Notes: generated by a model from the sequence alone, not told the origin. Shown: positions 1-12,700, counted from the stretch's first letter. The stretch: 64,000 bases of DNA from Ophiostoma sp. CBS 140.51 (GCA_029298735.1 JANSLP010000144.1:1-64000), one strand, 5' to 3'. Numbers and translations: made by a program.

Positions 1-261
1 AGGTGAACAAAAGTATCTTGTGTCTCCTTCTTAGGCAAGCGAAATAGAAAAGAGAAATGGGAGGGAAAGAACCAACAAAACATCACAAAAAGAAAATCTC
101 AAATTAATTTCCAATAGTACGGTGTAAAATGACGGTAATATAAAAAATAAGAAAATGATTACAAAAACGTAAATTTCATGATATGGTATAATTTAATATA
201 AACAGAGAAGAGACACAAGTATGTACATGCCCTAACGCCAGATATGCTCCCAAACCATCGG

Positions 262-1376
262 TTATGCCGCCTTCTTGTCGCCCGAGTGGCCCTCTTGTTG
301 TTGCTTTGCCTCCCTCTCCTTTGCTTCTTGCTCGGCCAGCGTCCGTTCCCGGTCGATAATCTTCAACATCCCCCGCGACCGCGCCAGCATGTCCGCCGTC
401 TCAATGTTGAGCTGCGAGTTAATGTAGGCGACCGCAATGGCGACGGAGTGGCGGTACGTCGGTTCATCCGACATCTCGCGAACAAAGGTGGCCGCCGCTG
501 CGTCGCGGGATGCTTCCTCCTCGGCCACTTTGAGCAAGTTGTCCTCCCATATATCCTCCTGGCCAACAAACTCCAGCTCGTCGCGCATCAACAGGCTGGC
601 CAGCTGCGCGCGCGTCCGGCGTTTCTTACCCTTGATCCGGAGGGCGCGCGACAAGATGGGGGACTGCGGCTTGCCCATTCTTAGAAATGGAATGCCGTTG
701 GACTCGGTTGTAAATACGGGGACAGGGCGGACACCACCGGGGATTTCTTCGAGCGGTCGAGGCGGGTTTCCGGGGACGTATTCGTAGAGATGGGTCAAAA
801 TACCGTCACGAGACATCGTTTCGGAACCCGGGACGACCTGACGAACGAGCAGGGGCGGGCGGCGGTCAGTCTCGCCCGGGATGAACCCACCGGCCTCGCG
901 GGTAGCCCTTCTCGCCTCTCTCGCCCTTTGCTTTTCGCGCTTCTCGACCTGGCCGCGCAGGTTTTTGGGCGGCATTCTGGGCGGCCGGCGTTTCTCGAGG
1001 TAGGAGACGACCTGCTTGTGCGCAATCGAATCGGGCGTCTTGGCAGCATCGAGGAGTTTAATGAACTTGTAGCCCGCCTTTAGGGCGGCAAAGACGAGTC
1101 GCGGACTGGTCTCGGGCTTGTTTTGCTGGAACGAATGACGCACGAAGCGGTGGATCGGGTGGACGTAGGGCTTGTCGGGTTCGCGGTAGGCGACATGCTC
1201 GGGAAGGGTCACCTGCCGTGCCCTCTGAATGAGAGCCTTATAAAGAGCGAAGCCTGCACACGGCGCAATTAGCAAATGTCGTTTGGGGTGGTAGCTAAGT
1301 TGATCGTGGAAGCTCCGCTTGGCTTACATGCTGTGCGATGCCGCGAGTTGCGGGCTGGAATAAAGAAACCCGGCAT
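262..1376 (-). CDS. LYR-motif (Complex1_LYR-like) protein, probably mitochondrial
   Basis: Two exons, 1376-1328 and 1253-262, joined by a 74-nt intron (donor GTAAGC, branch TGCTAAT, acceptor GTGCAG), give 346 residues. The spliced N-terminus reads MPGFFIPARNSRHRTACFAL and then YKALIQRA. The intron phase (1) matches, and without exon 1 there is only a TTG start, so I chose the ATG at 1376. Residues 20-22 (LYK) with the following basic helix, and the later RHSFQQNK stretch, look like the LYR signature and its downstream conserved F. LYR proteins are small mitochondrial accessory or assembly factors that bind acyl-carrier protein. This one is longer, with a basic middle (about residues 95-130) and a charged, Q-rich tail. 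The exact client (respiratory complex, ribosome or Fe-S protein) cannot be told from sequence. A CACGTG lies about 180 bp upstream. Family call is moderately sure; function is not known. Confidence 0.75.
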
Positions 1377-2082
1377 TCATCTGGTGGCGGGCAGGCAAAT
1401 GATTGTACTGTTTTTTCGCGTGGGCGCGCAAAAAGGAGGTTGTCGTGGTGGGAATTAGTCGAGGTTCGTGAAAACAAAGTTTTGACAATGGGACGTTGAT
1501 GCACTAAGATCGCCAGAAAGGTACCTTGGATCCTACGCTGCGCACTGTCGCCGAGGTCACGTGCTAGCCTGGTAGCCTCGTCAAGACGAGATCAGACGAA
1601 GTCACAACGTCAACACACAGCATGGGATAGAGACAATGTGATAAAGTAACAATCGTATAAATATTCAAATGCTAATGATGACTCGCAAAAAAAGCAAAAA
1701 AAGCAAAAGCAAGCAGGAACCCCGGGAACCAGATAAATCCTCCTCCATGAAACAGGACACAAAAATAATTAAAATAAAATAACAACGTAGATAAATTCAG
1801 ATAAACTTGGATCGAATTTAATAAATCATCACCATAAAAAGAAACAAACAGGATAAAGGTACAGAACAGGAAACCGAGTCAAATACAAGGCAAAGGTATC
1901 AAGTTGGAGTCGTGTACCCGTCTAAATCTCACGGTACGCACACATCAAGAGGTTTGACTAGAAGAGGGAAACAAGAAGAAATCCAGATTTGTGATAAATT
2001 GAAACAAGAAAAGGGAGTGCTCGCAAAGGAGACCCAAAGCAGTAACCAAAGAAATTCCCATCAACACATCGGCTCTTCATAT
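1377..2082. other. Intergenic: LYR-gene promoter and CUE5 3' region
   Basis: No gene seen. The right part is AT-rich with A-runs, as expected for the 3' flank of the leftward CUE5 gene. The left part is the promoter of the leftward LYR gene and holds a CACGTG at 1558-1563. Confidence 0.5.
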
Positions 2083-3845
2083 CTATTTCTTATCCTCGAC
2101 CAAGCTGTCGGCCATGGCCTCGGCGGCGGCCTTGCGCAGCCGCTCGGCATCCTCGGGCGACGTGGACGAGGTCGACGATTTGGCATTGTCCGTCTTGTCG
2201 GTCTTATCGGCCGCAGAGTCGCCCTTCTTGGCGGCAGTCGACGTAGAAGTGGTGTTGTCCTTCTCGTCCTCGCTGTCGCCCAGGCTGAACGGGTCATTGT
2301 CGGCCATCGGAGTTGGGTCGACGGACGACATAGGCTGCCACTTGCTAGCCTTAGCGCCACCAGCACCTGCGGCAGGCGAAGCCGCGCGGTTGGCGTTGGG
2401 ACCGTCCTTGGGCGGCAGCTTGGGCGAAGCGCTGTACATGTCGATAGTCTCATCGCGGTCGCTGAAGGCGACCTTGCGCTCGGAGCCCGGGCGGGGCGAG
2501 GTCGATGAGGGCGGCGGGCGGAAAACGTTGGGGTTTTGTCTCACGGGGGCTGATCTGTTAGCAAGTACTTTTCAAATTAGAATAGAGACCGGGGAGGGGA
2601 GCTTACTGCCATCGCCATGAAGCTGGATACCGGTAAAGTCGTCGCTGAGAAGCTCCGGGTCGGCATCATAGTCGCCGCTGCGGCGCGGGGGCTGCCGCGA
2701 ACCGTAGCGCGCATAGGTTGTGTCTCTCTGGCCTCTCGAGGGGCCGCCAGGGCCGCCCTGCTGGTGCTCGTCGTCGTCGTTCTCGCCGCTGTTCCACTCC
2801 TCGTTGATCTTCTTCTTGATACCGGTGAACCAGGTGTTGAACTTGGTCTGGGTCTCGGCAAAACCCTTGCGCAGGTTCTCCTGGATCACAGGGAGGTCGT
2901 CGTCGAGGAAGCTGTGCTCCTTGTCGCCCCACATCTCGTTGGGCTTGAGGCCCGTCTCGCCCCCGTGCTGGTAGCCACCCCGCGAGCGGCCACCACCGCC
3001 GCCATACCCACCGCGGCTGGTGCGTGCCTCGTAGCCGCCGTCCTCGGCCTCGTAGTGCTGCGCCAGCTGCCGCGCGTACTCCTCATCGGCCACCATCTGG
3101 CTGTAGGGTGACAAGCGGCCGCCGCTCGGAGGAGGGACAGGGTCGCGCTGGACAGGCCGAGGCGGCTGCGGTGGCGGGGCGGGCTCTTGCTGGGCGGCCT
3201 CTGGGTCGGTCATCTCGAGGAGGGCGTGGAAGGCGGCCTCAATGTTGCCGCGGCTGGCGGTCAGGACAGCCTTGATGACGGGCATCTCCACAGCCGGGAA
3301 CGCATCCTTAAGGGTTTGCTCGTTCTTCTGCTGCTCGGACATGGGCCGGGGGGGCTTCGGGGGCGCAGGCTCGTCGGAGGCCGGGGCAGCGGCCGCCGAA
3401 TCAGAGCTTGCCTCGGTCGCGGAAGCGTCGGCAGCACCGGCAGCTCCGGTAGAAGTGGTTGTAGTTGCGGCAGCATCACCCGAGGTTGTCGAGTTGGCGG
3501 CGGAGGTGCCCGTCTTGGAGGCAGGCGTCTCATCCGGGGCGATGCTGGTCTCGTTCACGTCGTCGTCATCCATCTCGAGAGGGCGGGCCGTTGTCGGCGA
3601 TTCTGGGGTCGGGGACTTCTGGGGCGCGGCGGGCGGTTAGTATCCAGTGGTATTCAGTACGGAACTCGCAACGAAGCTTGCCAGAGGACAGGTTAATGCG
3701 GAGAAAGTAAGATGAAAGCGAGAGAGAGCGCGATCGAGAGCTTTTTCTAGCTCGTACCGCATAAACCACCAAGGCAGAGCTCATCAAAAACAAGGGGCGA
3801 AGCCGCAAAAAGTGGGTACAGAAAACATACAGGATCAGCCGCCAT
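2083..3845 (-). CDS. CUE5: CUE-domain ubiquitin-binding protein (Cue5-like)
   Basis: Three exons, 3845-3831, 3618-2607 and 2549-2083, give 497 residues. The first coding exon is only 15 nt (MAADP). It joins KSPTPESPTTARPLE across a 212-nt intron with GTATGT donor, CTAACC branch and CCCCAG acceptor. The second intron (56 nt) has GTAAGC and GCTAACAGATCAG. The CUE domain is at about residues 104-143, with the diagnostic F-P pair (AFPAVEMPVIKAV) and the di-leucine (AFHALLEM) that contact ubiquitin. The rest is low-complexity: an Ala/Ser/Thr-rich N-terminus, a Gly/Arg-rich patch near 215-230, and an acidic Ser-rich tail. In yeast, Cue5 is an autophagy receptor that links ubiquitinated aggregates to Atg8; that role is inferred here. 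A possible Atg8-interacting motif was not pinned down. Divergent from VPS20, sharing a 1.4-kb promoter. Confidence 0.88.
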
Positions 3846-5241
3846 TCTGAGTTCGGTTTTTTGGTTTTGCTTGCTTTCGGGGACTTAACAGGTTGGAGAG
3901 TGGGTGGAGGAATGTTGTCGATGAAGAGGGTCTTTATGCCGCGTCAATTGGGGGTGTCGAGGCAGTCGGGCGGAGAGCGGTGGAGGGCTTGCGTGGAGGG
4001 AGAGAAAAAGGTGTCTTTAGATGAAGTTCGGAAAAGGAAGCCTAGTTTTAAAGCATAGGGCCCTCAGGAGAGAAACGTAGGTGATACCTCGTCGCCCTTA
4101 CTACGGGTGTACTAAGATTAAGACAGCAGGCGCTACCGGTCAGTAAGGGAAGGCAGCTGGGAGTTGAGCAGATGCATTACGATTACGCTTTAGGGGGGGT
4201 TTAGATGCTAAAGAAGGAAAGAGTGCCCCACGTTGCTGCCCGCAGCGCCACACTGACAGGTGTCTCTTCTCACTGCCAGACACAGCAAAAGCGCCTGGAA
4301 CAGCTCAAACAGAAAGGAAAAGGTGGGGTAGCGACTCGTGGCCGCCACATTTGTCGTGTCTGTTTCCTGTTTCCTGGGCGGCCGACAGCAGGATTCCAGT
4401 TGATGACGGCAGCGCCTTCCCCCTCCAACAACCGCAAACAGGGAGGCAGGCTGGCAGAAAAGGGAAGGAACAGGCTGCGAGCCTAAGCCACATGTCACAT
4501 GCGCGAGTATCCAGCGATCCAGCTATTTTTGTGACACCAACTGTACTCTGTGAGTCTGTATCGTCTGAACGTGTCTGAGCACCCGCTGTACCGGAGTACT
4601 CCGTTCCCGTACCAAATTTAGCCCCGCCTTTTAGGTACTCCCTACTCCTCACTTTATGGGTGTCTGTGTGTCTTCGTCACTCCGGATAACGGAAGAGAGG
4701 CTGTCCCGAGTCGCAGACCCAACACTTTCCAACACCCAGCCAAGAACAACCAGAGTTCGCAAGACGGCAAATCGATTGGACGGCTCGTTTCCCTTTTGAC
4801 GACATCAACGACTGACGACTACGACCGACGACCACCATCTCTCTAAAGCCTCCAACACTCCTTATCTTTGACCGCTCTCTTTGTTTTTTCTCTTGCGACA
4901 ACGCCTCTACACTGCCACACCTGGCGAATCTAATCTGACAACGGCAGCCTTTTTTTTTATTTTAACAGAGATAAGCACTGCGATTGGACGATCTTGACGT
5001 CGTTTGAAAGCCGATAATACCTCCACGCCGGCGTTTGTGCCACCGACACCGACGACTGCTGCCTTACCGCGCTTGCGCATACACTTGACAACGAGCAAGA
5101 AGGCAGCGATTTGACCGGAGGCAAACCCGGTATCTACGGAAAGAGGAGGAGGAAACGCACGGAGAATACACGCAGCGGAGACAAAAGGGGAAGCCCGTCC
5201 TATTATTTCGGTTGGATTTACGGTGAACTGCTGCCGCCGAG
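3846..5241. other. Divergent promoter region CUE5 / VPS20
   Basis: About 1.4 kb between two divergent starts, with no supportable gene. It holds a 12-bp perfect palindrome CGGAGTACTCCG at 4592-4603 and a T-run at 4949-4956. Confidence 0.55.
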
Positions 5242-5990
5242 ATGGGGAACAACGGGAGTCGGGTCACGGCCCAAGATAAGTGCGTCACGCACACCACGCA
5301 ATATCATCTTTAAGCCAAGCGCGATGTGCTAACAACTCCTCGCAGGGCCATCCTCGACCTCAAGATCCAGCGCGACAAGCTGCACCAGTACCAGCGCCGG
5401 GTTACCGTCCTGACGAACCGCGAGACCGAGATTGCCCGCGAGATGCTGGCACGGGGCGACAAGAAGCGCGCACTGCTGGCCCTGCGCCGGAAAAAATACC
5501 AGGAGTCGTTGCTGGCCAAAACGGACGCCCAGCTCGAGCAGCTGGAGAAGCTGACATCAAACGTCGAGTTTGCGCTGATCCAAAAAGATGTCGTCTTCGG
5601 CCTGCAACAAGGCACCAAGGTCCTGCAGGAAATCCACAAGGAGATGGGCGGCCTGGCGCATGTCGAGAAGCTGATGGGCGATACGGCAGACGCCATTGCT
5701 TATCAGAATGTACGTCGAGTCTTTGTCCAACCCCCTCATGTTATGATACTAACACCTTCTCCCCCCTCCAGGAAGTCAGCGAGATGCTGGGCGGAAGCAT
5801 GTCCGTGGCCGACGAGGACGAGGTGGAGGACGAGCTGGCGGCGCTCGAGGCGGAGCTGGCACCCGCACAGCCGGCCAAGGTTGTGCTGCCCAATGCGCCA
5901 AACACACAGCCAGTGGCGGCACAAGACCCGATAGCGGCCGAGGAAGAGGAAGAGCCACAGCCGGAGCGGCGACAACTGGTGCCGGCTTGA
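5242..5990 (+). CDS. VPS20: ESCRT-III subunit Vps20 (CHMP6)
   Basis: Three exons, 5242-5279, 5346-5709 and 5772-5990, give 206 residues, the normal size for Vps20/CHMP6. The first intron uses GTGCGT and CGCAG; the second uses GTACGT, an ACTAACA branch and CTCCAG. The N-terminus MGNNGSR has Gly2 and Ser6, a good N-myristoylation signal, as known for Vps20. A basic alpha-helical Snf7 core follows (ILDLKIQRDKLHQYQRR to about residue 134). The acidic C-terminal helix (about 148-163, DEDEVEDELAALEAE) is where these proteins bind the Vps4 MIT domain. Vps20 starts Snf7 filament assembly on endosomes for multivesicular-body sorting. The ATG at 5242 is preferred to shorter internal starts because it restores the myristoylated N-terminus. 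Confidence 0.93.
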
Positions 5991-7531
5991 GCTCTCTCCG
6001 AGACTCCTTTTCAAGAGGAGACGTTGTACATACGACAGGGATGATATGGTTGGATATCTGTTTGGCGAGCGTCGTCTTTTTCTTTTCTCTTTTCTCTCTC
6101 TTTACTTTTTACGTTGCCTTTTATTTTATTATAGCCTCGGTGTTTGTCGTGAGCCTTTTCTTTTTACCTATCTTATATTTTATATCTATTTTTTTCTAGT
6201 CTCGACGGTCCGTTTCCGATGGTTCCCTATGGTTTGATGTGTTTTTGTCTGCACATTCCGTGCCTTACCCGCGGCTCTGTGGGCCACATGGCATGCAGAA
6301 CTGGACTCGGCCTGGGCCTTATGCAAGTGATAGACAGGCACCATCCATATAACCATCTTGACAGGCACCGTCAGCTTTACTGTGAATGACCTCACTGCCG
6401 GCTGCCGAACCGATTTCCTGTTTTATTTCCTTGTTCTGGGCCCTTCTTCTGCATGCCTTATTCCCATTATTTTCGCGAAAGGAATTCTGTATCCGCCTAG
6501 TGCAGACGCAACAAAGCGTAACGGGCAGCGTAATTTTTTCTCTTATTTTCCTCTTATTTTTGTTTTAATTTCGTGTCATGGTTCTTCTGCGGCGCAATTG
6601 CGGGTTGAAACGGGCCCCTCTCAGCCTCGTGGTGCGGCAGCAATTGGCGTCGGCAGGCGGCCTAGAATCTGGTCGACAATATTGGGCCCAGCGGCCGGGC
6701 CAGCGACAGACACATGTGCCAGCGGGGCCCGCTGATTGGACCAACAGGATCGCCCTTTTCGAACTCCTTCTTGCTGCTAACGCGGGCAGCTGGGGACATT
6801 GCCGACCTCAAAAGTGTGTTAAAGATGGTTAAGGTGGCGCTTGCACAGCGCAGATATGCGAAATCGCACGGCGTTGTTCCCTTGTGCCTGCCCATTTGGC
6901 TATTTGGGGGACCACTTTGTCACTTGACGAGGGAAAGAGCGACAGAGGAGGGAATAAAAAGGATGGTGCAAAAAGGCAAGATGGTCCCTCTGGTGCTGTC
7001 CTGAAAATAGAGTAAAAAAAGGAGCAAAAAGTACCACAGGTACGTCGTAGATATGTGGAAAGTACTTTCAGGGACAAAGAGGAAAAACGAAAATCATCTA
7101 GAAGAAAGAAGAGTAAAAAAGAGAGACAACGTCTTGGCAGAACATCAAGTGAGAGAGAGAGGAGGGGAAGAACTTCTGCCCAACCAAGAGTAAAGCTTTG
7201 CCGGCAGTGGTCCAGGTGCCATTGGGCCTTGTCCGGTGCCTGGTTTGTGACAGCCGCCGCTGCCGTTGAACCTCTCTAGCCGTGTGTTGTTGTATCTCGT
7301 GAATAAGATGCCCCCAAAGCCAATGTCAAAGGGACGATGTATGGACAGCACGAGGAAAGAATCAACAAAAAAAGCGGAACTGCACTGTATACAGTCGAAA
7401 GTCTCCGTCGCTGCTTCCCAGCTAGGATGCGTTTTTGCGAAACTTGAACCCCACCAGCCTATTTTCGGGGCAAAGAGCTCTTGCCCACGCGCGGTCGGTC
7501 GCTTACCACCCCTCTAGTCTATCCTTCCCCG

Positions 7532-7568
7532 TTTTCTCTTTCTCTCTTTCTCTCTTTCTCTCCTTCCT
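7532..7568 (+). repeat. CTCTTT-type pyrimidine tract
   Basis: Imperfect tandem copies of an 8-nt TCTCTCTT-like unit within the nuc-2 upstream region. Such tracts are common in fungal promoters and leaders. Confidence 0.7.
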
Positions 7569-9051
7569 CGATTGTCTCTTTTCTCGTCACTCCTTGTCTC
7601 AATATTTTCTTTCTTCTCAGCTTCACTTCTTTTTCCTTTCATGCAGCAATTGTTTTTGTTTGCGCCGTTGTCGTGAACCGTTGATCGCCATCGCCGCCGT
7701 TGGAACCTCTGTCGACCGATAACCACCTCCAGGGTAATATCTGTCAGTCTTTCACCCGTTTCGCACTGTGCCGCAAACTGTATTACACCCAAAAAACGGC
7801 GCGTCGGATCTCTTGAGAATCGACGAGACAGCTGCGACACCGACTCAAGGTATGACGGCACACCTTCCACTTTCCCCTTCCCTCTCACCACAACAGGCAC
7901 CGCGCGTGTGCCTTCCCTGCTTCTCCTTTGCTCAATATACATACCCCTCGCTCCTTCCCAGCTCTGGTCATTTCACAGGGCCGTGTGCGCGCACTTCTTT
8001 TTTGTGCGCCTGCCCTCTTCATCCTGAAGCTCAACCGACTTCCCCCCAGCTTCGTTTCTGAGAACTGACAGCTTCCCACAGCCCACGAAGTGCACACAAC
8101 TCTGCATAGTACGACTGTACGACCACGAAAGAAGAAAACAACAGACTGTGCGCAGCTCTGTGACTGGCCCGAACCTTGCAAACTTTGCATTGAACTTGCA
8201 TCGTCCTCCATACTCGGTAAGCAAGAACGCTCCCCGTCCATCTGAACCCCCGCGGCGCTTGCCGCCTTGGATCACCGAGTCCAATGGCTGGCCCCTGTTT
8301 GCCTCTTGACCATTCAATTCTTCGGTCTCTGTCTCTATGTCTCTTTTGTCCCTGTCTATGTCTGTCTCATGCCGCCACCCCCACGATATCTTGCATTGGG
8401 CTCGTCGCTGCCCCATCGACCTCACTGGTACCTCATTTCTCTCCTCCGGATCCTGTCGAAAGCTTCCGTGATCTTCCGTCGACTTGCCTCAGCTCTCTCC
8501 CTGTCTCTGGAGCTTCATCTTGAGGTGCTCTTTGGCCTTGGCCTAGCCAGCGTGCCGTACAGTGTCCTAGACATAGGGGGTCCTGGCCTGGCATGGAGCT
8601 GTACTGCAAGGGTTAAAAAATAAAGGGAAACATACAAGAAGCTGGATACCATCCCAGGCGAGTCAACGCCAAGACGGTCTCGGCAAGCTTCCGCATATTT
8701 GCCGTCAACAATCTATGCCTATGGCCCTCACACTGTCGGCGAGCCCAATGGAGAGATCGACCTCCGCCGAACACGACTCGCACCTCCTTCAGCTTGCCAT
8801 TGGTCTTCTCCAGCTCCGGAACCTTCCATGTCCCTCACCGTGCGGCTTCTTTGGGATAGTGGCATTCTGTTAGGGCTCCTCAGAAAGACAGTGACCTGCC
8901 ATGTCGTCACTGCTTTTTGATACGAGAGCCTGTGACATCTTTCTCCGCATATCTGCATGCCACTGCACTCTGATGGGGATATAAGGGCGGGCAAGCCGGA
9001 TCACGCGAGGGCCAGGGACAGATCCTGCTGTTGGGAGGAAAAAACAGAAAA

Positions 9052-9145
9052 GGCACATGCGCACCTGCATACACGCACACATTCGCACTTGCGCACATGC
9101 CCACAGCACACGCGCGCATACACCACCAAGACCACACACACACGG
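9052..9145 (+). repeat. CA-rich low-complexity tract
   Basis: Interrupted CACA/GCAC/ACAC runs with few T outside CATA; degenerate microsatellite about 0.6-0.7 kb upstream of the nuc-2 start. Confidence 0.6.
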
Positions 9146-9391
9146 ATGTGAGAAAGGACGCTGCCAGATTACCGGGAAGCAGAAGGCTACATGCACGGGG
9201 ACGAGGCGTGCAGCAACTAGTTTCTGCCTGACGCCCTCTTGGGTGGGCGGACTCGACGCCACTGGTCACAGTACTGCTCATCACAAAGGGCGCTCCTCTC
9301 TGGTCCCAAATGTCTAGCCTTCCTACACACCTTTATATTCCCCTCCTGTGTCCAGCCTCAGCGTTGTTCCATTTTTGCCCTACCACGCACC

Positions 9392-9397
9392 CACGTG
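9392..9397. promoter_or_regulatory. CACGTG E-box upstream of nuc-2 (candidate NUC-1/Pho4 site)
   Basis: CACGTG inside CCACGTGG, about 360 bp upstream of the nuc-2 start. Pho4/NUC-1 bHLH factors bind CACGTG at phosphate-starvation genes, and yeast PHO81 is itself a Pho4 target. CACGTG also occurs elsewhere in the window (1558, 11317, 13117, 25140, 34634), so the assignment rests on the neighbour, not on rarity. Confidence 0.35.
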
Positions 9398-9756
9398 GAG
9401 AGAGAGACCATCCTATTGTTCGACCAACCGCCAGGGGCAAGGCTTACAGCCCAGACACTGCTTTCTTTTTCCTACCCCACCCCGCAACGACCATACAAGC
9501 AACATACAGCAGACGACAGCACAGAGACAAAAGACAAGACAGAGACACGAGAGATCGACTGGGCAGAAAGCTCATGCATTCTCGGACAATTCTTGGTCAC
9601 AACCGATTCTAACAATACTGACAGAAAGAGTCTTTTGCAGAAAGAAACTCATATCAGAGGCTCTGAACGAGGCTCGCCTTCTCTTTTCTTTCCTTTTTGT
9701 CATTTTCTGGGGCGAGCCCCCCGGCCTTTTGGGCTCGACAGCTGTAGTTTCTCAAC

Positions 9757-12700
9757 ATGTAAGCGAACCCCCACTTGTGTCTATCCATCCATGTGAATCA
9801 ATACTGACAGCTGTGTCTCTTTACAGGAAGTTCGGCAAGCAGATTCAGAAGCGGCAGCTTGAAGTGCCTGAGTATGCAGCCAGCTTTGTCAACTACAAGG
9901 CATTAAAGAAGGTGAGTTGATATTGTGGGTGTGGACGGACCGGATCGACTCTCGATCTAGACGATCTAGACCATGCGGCACCTCTTTCCCTTACCCATGT
10001 GTTGGCCACGTTTGCTGACAAGTGGCTCATAAACAGCTCATCAAGCGCCTCTCGGCCACACCTGTCCTCGGTGCCCAGGATGACCCTCACCGCTCGGCCA
10101 CCCCTATAGATTCCCAGGCCGCGCTGCAAGCCAACAAAGCAACCTTCTTTTTTCAACTCGTAAGTCAGACATTCCATCTTGTACGTTGCCCTTTGTGGAC
10201 ATGCAGCTAATCACACCGGAACAGGAACGCGAGCTCGAAAAGGTCAACGCCTTCTACCTACAAAAGGAGGCCGAGCTCAAGGTCCGCTTAAAAACACTGC
10301 TCGACAAGAAGAAGGTCCTCCGCGCACGAGGCAATAGCATCTCCCGACGCTCCGCCAAGTTCACCACCCTCCAAGAGGGTTTCCAGCAATTCGCCAACGA
10401 CCTCAACAAGCTGCAGCAGTTTGTCGAGATCAACGGTACCGCCTTCTCCAAGATTCTAAAGAAGTGGGACAAGACGTCAAAATCCAAGACCAAGGAGCTC
10501 TACCTCTCGCGCGCCGTCGAAGTCCAGCCCTTCTTCAACGCCACCGTCATCAGCGAGTTGTCCGATCAGGCCACGACAAGTCTGCAGGAGCTCGGTGCCT
10601 GGGCCGAGGGTGACCATGAGATTCGTTTCGACGGCCGGGCTGCTGCGCCCGACCACATTGTCAGCAGCCAGCACCTGCTGGGCACCGATGAAGGCGATGC
10701 CGACACGCTCTTGCTGGACACGGTTCTTGCCGGCCACCTTGATAACCTCCGCGACCTCCTGGGCCGTATGCAGGCTTCTGTCACAGACACCAACGGTCAG
10801 GACGACGGCAGCAGCAGAACAAGCAGAGAAATTGCTCTGAAGGAGCGTGTGACGCGTACCTTTTTGGCCTCCATCAATGAGGGCTCGCGGGATGCCCTGC
10901 AGGTGCTGATCGATACGGGCCTGGTTGATGTTCAGAGCGAGGACGACATCAACGAGCGGAATTGCTTGCATCAAGCCACCATCTACGGCAACAATTTTGT
11001 GCTCGACTTTGGCCTCAAGAACGATGTTTCCATTATCCGGACCGATGTCTACGGCCGTGTGCCCCTGCATTACGCCAGCATGCACGGTCGTCTGGATATG
11101 CTCGATGCTCTTCTGAAGGGTGAGTGATGAAGTTTGCGTTTGACGTATCAATGGAAACAGCTGCTAACAAAAGTATAGTCGGACCTGAGGCAATCGACCT
11201 GATTGACCACGACAACTTCACCCCTCTGATCCACGCCATCATCCACGGCCACCTCGACTGCGTCAGCCGTCTGCTCGAGAAGTCGGCCCGTATCGACCCC
11301 ATCTCCGACGCCGACCACGTGCCCCTGAACTTGGCTTGTGAACATGGCACCAACGCCATTGTCGAGCTTCTTCTGAAGCACGGTGCCAACATCCTTCCTG
11401 ACGCCGAAGGCTTGTACCCACAGCATCTCGTTGCTCGTGCAGGCCGTGGCCCCACCTTGCTTCTCCTTCTTCAACAGTATGGCGCCGACTTAAATAAGAT
11501 CGACAAGCTGTACGGCTGGACACCCATCGTTCACGCTGCCAGTGAAGGCAACGTTCCCTGCTTGAAGGCTCTTCTGGAGGCCGGTGTTGATCCCAACATC
11601 CTCGACGAGAAGGACCTGCCAGCCATGTACTACGCCGCATGGGAAGGTCATTTGGAGTGCATGAAGCTTCTCACGCCCTACAGCCGGAAGAAGAGCAGCA
11701 AGGCCAAGCGGGATGGTCCGTTCGGGCTCAAGCCTACCCCAGATATTGGCACGCTTGACGGCTTTGGAGCACATGGCGCTGGCAGCAGTACGGCTCCCGG
11801 TCCCATGGCCCTGGACCCCGATGCGATTCCTATTCTTGAGCTGCCGCCACCCATCATCCCGCTCCGCCGCTACGGCCACAACTTCCTTGACACCAAGACC
11901 GTGGTTCAAATCAACTTTGAAGACCAGAACGGCGAGCCACCACTCGTCTTCTTCCACGACGGCAAATACCCCGCGGCACGGTTGACCATCTCGTCCAAGG
12001 TCGCCGACCTGATCCCCAAGAACATTATGCTGCCCTTCCAGGAGGATACGCGCCTCGTCTTCTTCCAGGTGGACAATTTGGATTCGTTCGTGCTCGACTT
12101 TGACGTCTTTCCGACGTACGGCGCCAAGATTATTGCCAAGACGGTCGCTCTGCCGAGCACCTTCCGCGCCCTCTTGGGCAGCTCCGGCAGCAGCTGTTGT
12201 CTGCCCCTGTTCGACCCCCGCCTGCGCGCCATTGGCCAAATCAGCTTCCACACCCAGGTCATTAAGCCTTTCCCGGGCAAGCCGCTGGAGATTGCCGACT
12301 TTGAGACGTATTGGAAGGCCACCAGCCAGCTCGAGGGCCACCCCAGCAGCTTCGTCGCCGGCTCCAGTCTATCGGGCGACTACGTGCGCCTCTACGTGCA
12401 GCACACCAGTGACGGTGTGCCCGTCCTGTGGCCTACGTGGACGGTGCGCTGCGGCGGTGGCCGTGGTGCTCTGGTGGAGAGCGCTGATGCGATGCTGGAT
12501 GTCACGGGCGACAGCAGTGTCATTGATGTTCCCGTGGCGCGTATGAACTACGCCCAGTTCCGCGCGGCCACTTCGACGGCACCGGGCCGGCCGCACCTAG
12601 AGACTTTGTCGTCATTTCCCCTGGACGCCGTGTCCCATGTGCACCGCGTTCTGGCCACGTCTGGCGTGGCCTTACGTGACGCTTTGGCCCTGGTCCCGAC

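Larger units (their letters stand above)
5991..9756. other. 3.8-kb intergenic region upstream of nuc-2
   Basis: No supportable coding gene; reading frames here have random composition. Contents: pyrimidine tracts (7532-7568), a TACGTCGTA motif at 7041-7049, a purine/pyrimidine CA-rich stretch (9052-9145) and a CACGTG at 9392-9397. It probably holds the VPS20 3' end and a long promoter and 5' leader of nuc-2. Confidence 0.5.

Noticed and set aside
11490..12341. 283-codon antisense frame over nuc-2
   Set aside because: Shadow of the real gene.
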